Source of the DNA: Asterochloris sp. CNOR1
Lineage: Eukaryota; Chlorophyta; Trebouxiophyceae; Trebouxiales; Trebouxiaceae
Reading direction: 5' to 3'
Assembly (NCBI GenBank): GCA_963969365.1
Contig: OZ017751.1
Location: 3,100,001-3,164,000, forward strand
DNA: 64,000 bases
Within the stretch, counting starts at the first letter, position 1, and the number at the start of each line of letters is the position of its first letter. Below the pieces are notes generated by a model. It was not told the DNA's origin. It made no database searches and was given only the letters and a program-made list of their open reading frames with translations. Made by a program: the position numbers and the translations under genes. Below, piece after piece: positions 44,701-56,700 of this stretch.

Positions 44701-47700
44701 GTGCAGTACAACCCTGATGCAGCACCCACCTGAGAGCTGTCCAAGCGTCCATAGAATAGCCTGGCCACAGCAGGCATGCTTTACAAGCAGTGTGGCCAGC
44801 GTGTGTGCAAGCCCAGGGCATGTGAGAGCAGAAGCAAAGTGTGCCCCAGCATCCCCTGACGCCTCACCGGGGGCCTGGCTTCAGATAAAGGCACACAGGC
44901 CCATGACACAGTTTGTGGGAGGAACAAGCTGCAGGACCAAGCGTTGTTGCGCAGCCCATTGAAAGCGCCCCCCCCCCCCCCCCAAACTTAAAGGTCTGGA
45001 TGACACAATATGCCCGGCCCAGTGCATGGGGTGGCATGTGCAGGTCAGGTCTTGCTGCTGAGGCATACCCACTGGCCCATGTCACACTAGCTGCCTGACA
45101 GGGGCCCACCACATGTGAAAGCATGAGAAGGCCAGGACTCACCGCTGTGGCATGGCCGGTGGCTCCCCTGAGGATGTCTGGCTCCAGCCCCCGCTGCTGC
45201 TGCTCCCGCAGCTCGACTTCGGGGTGCTCCCGCAGCCAGGCCTGATGCGCCAGGCGCTGGCGCTCTGCATGGGCCTGCAGCAGCGAGTGAGCCTCGTGAG
45301 CCACAAAGCAAGGTGTCGGGGTGGTGGTGCCAAGTAGCTGCAGTCACTGCTGCTTTGGCCAGGCACAAGTGCAGCAGACATGCAGCTTCATTTTTTAGTA
45401 AGGGCCGCCAGGATCATTGCGATTGAGAAGGGAAGGCTCTGTGGCCGGGCGTCATGCAGCAGGCGCTCTGGATGGGCCTGCAGCAGCAAATGAGCCTTGG
45501 GAGGCAAGGGACAGTTGCAACATTGTGGTGCTTGCATGATGTTGCAACAGCTGATGCTCTGATCAGGCCTCATACGCCTGCAGCAGCCATTCTCTCCCAA
45601 CTTGGATGCAATTTTAGCATCTTTGCTGCACTCAGAGGGCGTGATGGGCTGCCACACAGGAAGGATTACCTTGAATCCGGAAAGGTTTCATCCAACCCTG
45701 CAGCAGGCAGCAAGTACGGGTTGCCTGGCAATGCCAGCCTCTGCAGCATTCCCAGCGCTGCTATGCTTCTTGGGCTTGGGGCAAGGCTCTGCCACCCCCC
45801 TGAGCCCCATGTCTGCTCTGCACAGCTGTGGCATGCCACTGTCTGGCACTCTGCATGTGACTGCAGCGTCACAGGAAGGGGTCAAGCCCAGCACTGCCCA
45901 TTACACCAAGTCAGCTGTCATGCCTGGTGCATGGCGCGGGCCTGCAGCGTGCGGGGTCTCCTGTGGTAGGGATTGCCGCTTTTCCCTTTGTCCATGGCCC
46001 AGCAAACAGCTGCTCAAGGGGTGGTCCTCCTATGCATGGCGCTCAGTACGGGCTTGCATCAGGTAGAGTTGGCAGGGCTGCGCCCTGTGCACTGCCTGCT
46101 GGCAGGATGCTCAGGCCACGTAGCAGACCACATGCATGGGCCCCTTGATGATCATTGTGAAGCGCTGTACCTTGTCACTGGTAATCTGCTGATGGAGGCA
46201 AGATCAGATCAGGTTCAACCATGCAGTCTACTTTCAGGCCATCCTGTGAGGGGGCCCAAGCCATAAGCACATGCTCTGCACCTGCAATAGCATGCACTGT
46301 CCATGTGTGTTCACATGCCATGTGTTCTGCTTGCAAGCACGCCATATGTTTCTAGGACCCGAAGCACTTTAGGTTGATTATCATATCAAAGAGCTGTAGC
46401 CTGTCACCAGCACTATGCCACTCAAGGCAAGGTCAGGCACTTGCACTGGTCAAGATATGAGAGAGTGTGAGCCAGCAGCACCTGTTCTGCACCTGCCGCA
46501 AGCAAGCACCTGTCTGCAAGCAAGCAAACCCCATGCACAAGAGCACACCTGCCGGCAGCATCTACGCTCCACCAGCTGCAGGCACGCAGCGATCAGGCCC
46601 CTGAAAATGACACCTCAGCACATGGCCTCACCAGCAGGGCGGCCTGCTGTGCTGCCTGGCGCTCCATCGCTTCCTGCTCTGTGCGCTCCCTCTCTGCGCG
46701 CTCACGCTTGTCCTGCTCCTGCAGGGCAGACTAGTGACGGGTTTGCTGAAAGTAGGGCAAAGCAGCAAAGCAGCTGCTGCAGTCTGGGTGTCTTGACTGT
46801 GCACTCAGAAATGTCTTTGCTGGTTCTTCCTGCACTCTCTTGTAGGTGTGTTGAGCACCGTCCGCGTCTGCTGTCTCATGAGTCAGCACAGGTGCAGCAT
46901 GCCACACAGAGTTATATTGCAGGTGCTTCAGTTTAGCATGACCAGTTCTCAGCACAGGTACCTCAGCATAGTAAGGATTGAGAAGTTGGTTGCTGTCATC
47001 CTCAGCCATGTTGCTTATGCAGTTGAGAGGCAATTGCGCATAGTGCTTCTGCTGCAGCGGCATCAGCTTGGTAGCTCATGTAACCACTCTGCATTGGACT
47101 TGCCGGCGCTTCACCTGGCTGACCATAACAGCCTGCCAAGTGATGTGATGGAACACAGGCTGGCAAAGACCCCACCTTGCACAGCTGCTCGTGCTGCGGG
47201 CCAGGTGCAGGCCCTTTGCATGCAAACTGTTAGGAGTGCACACCAGTCAGGTGCTGCAGCCCATACCCTAACCCACCTGATAAAGCTGCTGCCAACCCAT
47301 GCTAACCATTGGCAGCTCCTGCACCACGTACAGCCCTATCTATCTGCTCCAGATGCAGCATGCCAGCCTCTGGGAGCCCCTTGTAAACCCCACCTTGCGC
47401 AGCCTGTCCTGGCGCTCTTTGTTGACCCGCTCTTGCTCAATCGCGGCGGCCTGCTGGAGCTCCTGCTCCCTCCTCACCTCCGCTTCTGCCTCACGTGCCG
47501 CTGCCTGCTCCTCTGCCCGCCTCTGTGCCTGCTCCGCTTCCTTCCGGCGGGCGGTCTTGGCCGCCTTTTTGGCCTTCTTAAGGTCCTCTGCCTCAGCTGC
47601 CTGCATTCAGGGACATGCATGCTTTCAGCTCATACTTCTCTGCCACTTTGCTAGTCAGTAATCTGGCTTTACCTGTCGTGCCATGCCTGCAAGCGCTGGT

Positions 47701-50700
47701 TGTATATCTGGTGTGCGCAGGCAGTTGTCGCAGCTGAAGAAGTAGGTGGCTTTCAGGCCAGCAATGTGATGACCGTGCAAGACGTGTTGGGTCCCCTCCA
47801 GAACGACATCGTGGAGAGAGCTGCTAACCTGCAGCCCCCTGCACAGCGACACATGAGGGGTCCTCAGCAAATGTGGCAGTGCTTGTTGTGGAGGGCTGCC
47901 TGGAGATCCTGTTGGCCTCTAGCTACTGAACGGGAACAGACTGCAACAGATCATGATCAAGGGCTACAGGAGTGCTGACAAGCAACTTGTTTGCTGTTGG
48001 TCACAACCCAGGGACTACCCTGCTGTTGACCTCCACTGCATCAGCAACTGGCACACTGAGGAACTGGTTGTCCTGGCATAGTGACCGTTTGACTGCGTCC
48101 CAGTCAGTAAGTGGCAGCCTGCTCAGGTTCTGCTTGCCACTTGAGGGTGGCGCGCCACAGCCTCGGTGCATTGTTGATTGTGTGTGGATACACTGCTGAT
48201 CTTCTGGCAGCTCAGCTCTGGTACCTCAGCTTGCACCAGGTGTCCAGTGCAGCTGAGACTACTCCAGTTCCATGCATGGCTGTATGTTGCTCTGCCGTGC
48301 GCAAGGTGGTACGTGCAGCAGGACTCCCTATACTGATGTGTTTCCCAAGTGCAAGATATGTCTGTGATGCTAGTTGCTGAAGCATTGCTGCTCACATTAA
48401 GGAGGGCGTTGCTCATCTCCTGTGCCTCCTGCTCAGCCATGGCAGTGAACTCGGGCTCCAGGCTGGTCAAGGAGGTCAGCGTCAGGGCCGGCCCCAAAAA
48501 CTGCAGGCAAAGGGAGCTGCTTGTACCTTATGCGGAGAACACCTGAAAGAAGGCACATGCCAGCAGACAAATCTGCATCAGCATGGCTGGGCAGCTTCAG
48601 CATTGAAAGAGGGGAAGTAGACCGCAAGCCATGCAACTTACAGGGGAACTGCCAATACTTAGCAACTCTCTTCACAGCACTGCTGCAGCCAAGGCAGACT
48701 GTACGCTATAGAGGCACAGCAGACTGACAGAGCAGACCAGCCATGGCTCTGAGGAAGGCGCGCACTGTTGCACTGCCCAAGCACGTGTTTGTCCACTTAG
48801 TCCTTGATCTGGCAGACTGTAGTGCCCATCTGCTTGACACCAGCATGGGGCCTCTGCATGACCATCAGCGCTCAAATGTCATTACGCAGAAAGCCTGCAT
48901 TGTTTCCTGAAGCCTGGCTCACATTGTGCACACAGATGCAGGCCGTATTGCAGAGAGACTTGGTTGCCTCGTCCAGTTCTTTGGCTGCAGCCTCTGTGTC
49001 TTTGCCCATAGTTGTACTTGTTCGCTTGGCCCACCCTGCAGGCATGAGGCACATGAGCTGCTGAGGGCAGCACAGGGGACGTTTGAAGGCCCTCGGTGTG
49101 GTGGGAGCCGCTGGCAGGCGCTTATGAATGGAATGTCATTTGTGAGCTGCTGTCAGAGCCGCAGCAGCATGGTACATGGGGGGCCAAGCGCACAGACCAA
49201 GTGACAGAAAGCTCATAGCAGGCAACCTGGATGTCTGCCAGATACAAAGCGTGAAACACATCAGCATTGGCATACTTGGTCCGGCCTTACGGCGTGCATG
49301 AGCTGCAGACAGCAATAGAGCTGGAATCTGCATAGAATTTTGGGGTTGTGGCCGGGGTGAAGTGGAGGTGAGACGCGCAGAACACCTTTGCTCTGAGTCC
49401 CTTTGCCTTCTGGGCACTTATACATGGTTGACATATTGCTTCTGGTGCCCCCCGGTGTTGCCCAGGAGGCTCCTTGTGACACAGCACATTTGCACGTGGT
49501 GCTGGGAGTGACTGCCTCATAAAGGTGCCTCGACTGGCAGGCTGGCAACCACACTTGCTTACAACCAGAGAAAATAGCCCACCTGACAGGTTAGCAACGT
49601 TCTGGTGCTCAGTGACAGCCACGGCACTCCACTCCTGCCAGTCGTTGCGCCCCTGGCGCACACACGCCACCACCAGCTGCAGGGCCAGCAGCACGCGCCA
49701 ACCCTCCTTCGAGATCAGGGCAAAGGTGTCTGGCCGGTCGAATACCTCTAGCCACGAGGCGTCATACCTGCATCATTCTTTGCAGATTAAGTATATGGTG
49801 GCAAGCGATGTGCGGTGGCGACTGGACGCCTGCATCCGCAAAAGTCCCAGATCTTGGTTCCATTGCAGGAAGGAGAGAGCACACTGCAGCAGAGGCAACG
49901 CTGAGAACTTTGCATGGCTTGTGGCATGGTGCACACATCACAGAGCTTACCCCATATGAAATGGCAGTGAGGCGTGCCAGCTTTGCTTTTGCCAGCTTTG
50001 CTTTGGTACAAGGCCTCGCACCCTCACGTGCAGGGCTCTGCACCAGTCAGGCTGAGGCAGCTCTGAGAGTGTGCCACAGCCAATTTGCTCAGCATCTCCC
50101 AGCCCAGGCATCAGTACAGCATTTGTATCGGGATGTAATGCAGGACATGCGGCTGTTGCCAATGCACAGGGGGTGGCACTGTGCTGCAGCAATGCCAGTC
50201 ACACCAGAGCACAGGCAAGGTCCGGCAATGGCCTCACAGCCACCTCCTGCAGGTGCAAGCTGCACATCAAGCAGACCCAGAGGGGCAATACCACACGCCT
50301 CCGCCAGAGCTGCTATGCAAGCATCTGCCCTGGGCCATCAGCACCTTCTTGCGGTGTGGTCACGTTGTATCAGACAGCACCACTTGACTTGGGAAAGCCA
50401 GACTTGGCGCTACAGAAACCACAGCCTACCCTGGGCGGTGTGCCTTTGCCATTGCAAGCGCGGGGCCCTGCATCTCAGCATCAGCAGCCTCCAAGACCAC
50501 CACTGCATGCTCTGCCTCAGCGGCCTGCTGCCTCATGGCAGTCAGGTGCTTCTCGGCCACAGCGGAGGCCTCGGCTGCATCGTTGGCAATACACTCGTCC
50601 AGCGTGGCCCCCTGCACAGAAAGCGAGCACAAGCCAGGTGGACTGAGTTGTGCAGGGTGAGTCCCTTAGATATCCTTGGTTGCCAGAAGTGCCCAAGTCG

Positions 50701-53700
50701 TCCAATACAACAATTCAGCTAGAGAGCGGCCTGAGCACTGTGCAGCAATCCAGGCCACGGCTGGCTCATGATATTGTGAGCAGGCACTGGCTGCGCAAGT
50801 AGAGTTTGGACACTGAGTGAGGTCCGGCGGTGCCATTGCTTCACACAGGAGCGTGTTTCTGCATGCTCAAGCAGGACAAGGCCCTGCAAAGCTCTGCAGC
50901 ACGACATGGCCCTGCAACCCACCCCGGTATACTTGCGCTTGGCAGCGGCTATAGCAGCCTTCTTTGCTGCAGTTGCGGCCTTGATGGCCGTCGACAATGC
51001 CTCCTCGGAGGCAATCTTTGACTTCCGGGCAGCTTCCACCTTGTGGTCTGTGGCAGAGGGCCCCAGCGCTGCTGCTGCAGAGGCAGCAGCACCAGGTGCT
51101 TGTCGCACAGCCGCAGGTGGGCTGCTGCTTGCCCCTCCAACGGCAGGCTGCATTGCTTTTGGAGGTGCCTGGCCAGCAGATTTTGTCTGGCCGACAGCAG
51201 CTTTGCCCAAGGCTGCCTGCCCACCATCTGCCTTCTGTGCTGTGGAAGTCTTCCCAGCAGCAGCCTCTCCAGCTGCAGCTGTTCCGAGCTGCCCAGTGGC
51301 AGCCTGTGCCTTCTGGACAGCCTTCAGGATGGCACGCGTGTCAGTCAAGGCAGCAAGGCCTGCAGACAGCGCTGCAGGCGCAAGCCCGTCAGCTGCTGGC
51401 CGCTTGCCGCCTTTCCCCTTGGCCTGGCTGGCTGAGCCTTCTGCCCCCTTGGCAGCTTTGTGACTCCCAAGGGGTTCCAGAGTGGCTGCATCAGCTCTGA
51501 TACGCTCTGCCAGCTTCTCATCACGCAGGATCCTGCAGGAGAGCCATCAGATTGCTTGCTGCCCTGTACTGAGTAGGGTCCTGTGTCTGGTAGTGGCCAG
51601 CTATCTTCATTGTGTCATGTTCAGTGGGCAGTACATGAGAGGTTTGTGCAGCGCCCTGCCCGTTCATGATGGAGGAGACAACTGGCTGCTGCGCTTTGCA
51701 GTTGTCCTTGTGGCAGCTATCTGGCTTATTATGGGTTGCGCATGGACAGGTACGCCAGAACGGCCAGCTTCAGTCCACCTGGACAGCTACGCGCATTGGC
51801 ATCCAGTCTCTTATTGGCTGCAGCCCTGAAGCGAACAGACAATAACAGCAAAACTTTGCTGTAACCCTGGAGCCCAGATTTGCCACCAAGACGCCAGAAG
51901 GAACTAGTCTGACAGAACTCATCAGGTCTCACCTGTCCAGTCTGGGAGCCTCCAGCGCTGCCGCCGTGATGCAGAACTCAAAGGCAGTGGCCACAACTGC
52001 TTGGTTCTGATTGACTAGCTCCTGGAGCACTCGAAGGGCTGCTAAGCTGCGCACTGTCATGCCCAGGCGCTCCCTCACCTGCAAGCGGCAAGGAGGTGTG
52101 AGGAGCAAAGCAGTCCCCTGGCGAGCATTGCACATAGGATGCAGACGCTGTTCACTCTCACTTGGTCCCACTCCTGCTGGGTTTTCTTTTTAAAGACTTG
52201 GGCACTGGGCCACGCCAGCAGCCTCTCCATCGTGGCCACATCCAGTGTCTGCACAAACACACACAAAGCAGCTTGAGTCCACTCATGAGTACCAAAGGGC
52301 GGGGAAGTAATGGTGCAGCCACAGCAAGTGTCTGTTTGGACAGGCAACATCTACAGGATCATGGATTGGGGCTGGGCAGAGGCAGCATTATGGCACAGCC
52401 AGCAGCCAGATTGAGTGTACCACTGCACTACCGTTGTGCAGCCGATCTGCGGCAAAGCTGACCTGGAGCAGCCATGCTGGTTCACTTACACCAGACAGGT
52501 GGTTCAAAGCTGCAGATATTTCTCAAGAAAACAAATGCTCCTGAAAGCTGGCTCCCCTGGCCTAGCAGACACCTTGAAGCAGAGGCATTGCACGCCAGCA
52601 TCTGCTGTCCACACAGTACTGAGCCACACTGGAGATGTGCTACCGCCAGCACCGCTGCAGGCGAGGTTGGAAGCTGACCTTGTCCCCCTCGGTGATGCGG
52701 TAAACCAAGTGGTCCATATGGGTGTGCTCCCAGCCCCCGTGCTCCGCGCTCAGCTTGCACATGCGCAGCAACCAGTACCCCAGGTTGCGCTCCATCTGTC
52801 GACGCGCCAGCTCCACCACAGGCTTCCGCGCCATAAAGGCAGCAGCTGCCTGCAGGGTGGAGCACAGGTGAGCACAGCACTTGCTGCAGGTGCTGTACCA
52901 CAGGATGCTGCCGAGCTGGACCACAGGCTTCCAGGTGATAAAGGTGGCAGCTGCCTGCAGTGCAAAGCACAGGTGAACACATCTCTGCTGAAGGCGCTGC
53001 ACGGCAGCATGCTGCCAGGCCAACCACAGGTTCCACGCCATGAAGGCGGCAGCTGCCTGCAGGGTGGAGAACAGGTGAGCAAAAGTGCAGGTGCTGCACC
53101 GCAGTATGTTGCCAGGCCAAGTAGAGAGCTTTGGGCCACGAAGGGGCGCCGGCTGCCTGCGGTGCATTACTTCTCTGAGTGCAGATTTCGGTGTGTGTCA
53201 GCTCCGCTGAAGCTTCTATGCCCTGAACTGGGCAGGTGCCAGCTTGGTGGGGAATTCATGGCCATCTATGACTTTGCCAGGGGTTCCTTTGTGGAGTGGA
53301 TCAGGTCTGCCACAGGCTGTCAATTGCCAAAGGCAGCAGATGCATTGGCAGACATGCAGGGCGACAAGTGTGGTACTACTTGTTTCTGCCAGGTGGTGCC
53401 AGCAACTTTGGACTGCACTCATCTGCGGCTGCAGCCATCCACAGCAGACACATGCAAGAAACAGGTCCCTGCAGGGCTCAGCATCACGATTGCAGGCTTT
53501 ACTGACCATTGCTGCCCTGCATGCTGCATGGTGATGCGCTAGCGCCTACCCACGCAGCAAAAACCCCCACCATGTTCTGTGCAACAGGCAATGCTTCCCT
53601 CTGCATGAAGGGCCGCCACAAGGTGTAATGTGAAGGTAGCAAACCAAGAGTGGTCACCTGCAGCGCTGGGATGTCTGTGCCCTGCGTGCCCAGCATCTCG

Positions 53701-56700
53701 ACTGTCTCATGCCAGAGGAAAGCAGAAGCATTCCACCGCAGCTCAGGTCTCTGCTCTGCTGGTGGCGCCTGCTCCTGCAGCAACAAGCACTACAAATGCA
53801 TGCAGAATGGGTCGACGATGCTGATGCTGTCTGGTCATGTGCCAGCAAAGGTACGGTGCAAGACCTGCCATCTCATGAAGAAGTGCCAGCTGAAGGTGGC
53901 CAGGCAAAGCTGTTTTCTGTGCAAAGTCTGTCACCTGTTTTAGGGATTCACACTGTGGAGCGCTATTCAAGCAGCAAGACACAAAATGCATCAGCAGAGG
54001 TAGGCACAGCAGGAGAGAACCCGCATGCACACCTGCAAGGAGCATTTGGCCAGCAGCCATCGTTAGCAGTGGCTGAACTTTTCCTTCAGAGTTGCACAGC
54101 TCAGTGGAAGCTTGAATGCAAAATTTGTTGCTGTCTGTCAAAGCTGGCTGTCAGCATGACATTGCTGTCCAAGCTTGAGGGAACTCATGGCCTACAGTTG
54201 TTCCTGGGAGGCTGGACTCAGGGGTTGACCTGGCAAATCCTGATGCCAACTTTTTCTCGTGGACCGACTGAAAGCATTATCCCCTATTGCTGCAGCAGAC
54301 CACACTGAGCTGCCCCTCCGCACCTTGGACTTTTCCTCCTTTTGGGCAGCCTTGCCATGAGTCTCCTGGGCAGTCTTGCCCTTTCCCTTCTTGCCCGCTT
54401 TGACGCTCTTGGGAGCAGGAACAGGGATGTCTGCATTTGCAGAGCCCTCCTGCCCAGGACAGCATGTGGCCGGCGCAGAAGTCGCTGGGCCATTCTGCTG
54501 TGGGGCCTGGCCTGCACCAGCGCCTGAGCGTGCCGCCTGCCTGGCAGCTAGGCGCAGCTTCTGCAGCTGCAGACTCACGCACAGGCAGCGTCATGGGCAG
54601 CAGACGACGCAGCAGCAGCAGGCTACTGGATGGACATCTGCTGCACAGGCTAAGCCCTTGAGTGTGGGGTTGGATGCATGCATATGGCAGTCAGTGGATG
54701 TCAAAGGCCTGTGCAGTGATGCCATGTTGCTTGGCCAGGTGCAATCGCAGAAAGGGCAGCACCCCCGATCACCAGCCTTCAACTCTGAAGCCAGCTATGC
54801 CGCTCACCTCCTCAGCAGAGAGATGCACTTGCACCAGTGCACCTCAACCCTGGTACCCGCAAGCGCATGATCTGCTTTCTTGCAGTCCCCCAATGGGGCA
54901 GCTCACCTCCTCTGCAAACAGATTGCTCCATTTTGCTGATGTGCCGGGCCGCCATGTAGGTCGCCCCGCCATCTCGTGGTCAGCGACCCGCAGGCAGTGC
55001 CCCACGTCGCTGATCAGGATCATGATCTGCATATGATGCTCTGTGCCAGGCTGGTCTGTGAAGCGCTGAATTCGGTCCCGGGTAGACTGTAGGTCCTGGT
55101 GAAGCAGCGTGAGTACCTGCAGGGCAGCAGGAAGGACAGTCAGCCTGGTGTCGCTGGTGCGCTCTGTGACTGGGCCAGCTGGTGAGCTTCGAGGTTTGCT
55201 TTGCGCACCAGTCCTGGTGGAGCAGGGGGGGGCTCAGCGCTGAGTCCCTCAGCAAACCTGGCAGTGTGCACGCAGGCATGTACTTGAATCTTGTGCCTGG
55301 ATCGCCTTTTGCAATGCTGCGTTGCTACCGGCAGGTGATGGGTGGCAATCCAAGGGCCATGCTGCACAGAACACAGCCGAAGACCAAGCACCTGAGCTGC
55401 ACCGGCCAGTCACCTGATGCCGGCAGCTCATTCCTTATCTCAGTCGGCAACGCCCAGGTCATTGCTTATTTTGATTGGCTTAGGTGAGCAGCATCAAGCT
55501 GTTGGTGTAGCGCCCTCTGGCCGGTCTGAGATTTCAACATCTGAATTCCTAGCACTCTTGGGTGCTTGGCACCCTTGATCTTTGCCAGCAGCACTCTTGT
55601 GCACCAGCATGGGAATAGCGAACACATTGCCACAATTCTGATTTTGTACTTGTGGGCCGTGCATCCCACTGCCGCTCAAGCAGCTTGGTTCAGGCATGGG
55701 CCACCATAAGGGCTCACGTCACCTGGCGAGTTCCAGACGCATACTCGCTGCTGATGAAGTGGATGTGGGCCAGCGCAGCGTCCAGGCGCAGGCTGAGGGG
55801 CAAGATGTCACCAACCATGTTGTGGAACCCCAGTATCTCTCGCAGCAGCTGCAAGGCAAGGAATATCAGGATGAGTCAGAGAACAACAGAATCAAATTGG
55901 GGCAAACAACCACAAGAGCTGGACTCCTCACCCCTGCCCCGTCTGCTTGAGCACAACACATCACATTAGCTGCCTGTGCAGCACCTGACGGATGTGTGCA
56001 GAAATAGAAATCTGATGACACTGCTATCTTTTGCTTGGGCCACCACCCATTCACCAGCAGCGGACACGTCCCTACCAGCAGCAGTGCGCAGCTCCCAACC
56101 AGCAGCAGCGTACACCACCCAATCAGCAGTGCACACCTGCATGCCCTTGTTGTGAACCAGCTGGGGGACATGCCCAAACACGCCCTTCACTTGGGGATCC
56201 TGCTCCAGCTTCCTCACAGACCCCATGCCTGAGCGAATCAAGCCCTGAGCTCGCGCGATAAGGGTTGAGCTGCTGACCAGGTGGGCGTGCTTCTTGCGAG
56301 CGTCGTTCACAGCTTGCATGTACTTCATCTGCAGACAGACAGGTAGCACACCTGTCAGTGTGTGCCTGGGAAAGTTGAGTGGTGTACGAGATTGATGCAG
56401 GCGTTGCACAGATGGCCACCATCTGCAGAGAGAGCAGCTTAATCATCAGTGCTGGTCCCCCTAAGCCTAGTGAAATGAGGTGAAGAGACAGCGGCACATG
56501 GCGTTTTCTGTCAGCATTTGCTTGGAGCATCGCACCTGCAATGACGCCAGCGCGTCCTTAAGGCCACTGCAGGCTGAGCAGTGCTTCAGCAAACCTTCAA
56601 TTTGAGGATGTAGTGCAGGGGATTGGCTGCGGGGACCTGCGATCCCAGAAGGCATCTTTGTGCTGCTGGTGCGCGCCAGGAGTCGGATTGTTTCAATATC

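Larger units (their letters stand above)
31785..51805. repeat. Giant inverted repeat; arms about 31785-41294 and 41387-51805
   Basis: The plus strand of the left arm matches the minus strand of the right arm through exons and introns alike. Checked pairs include 31795-32250 with 51330-51795, 33985-34180 with 49575-49775, 36255-36480 with 47380-47605, 38120-38230 with 45140-45290, 40200-40540 with 41899-42260, and 40940-41155 with 41530-41740. Identity is roughly 90-95 % in exons by eye and lower in introns. The U-box genes in the arms point toward each other. The spacer between recognisable arm ends is about 92 bp. Confidence 0.88.
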
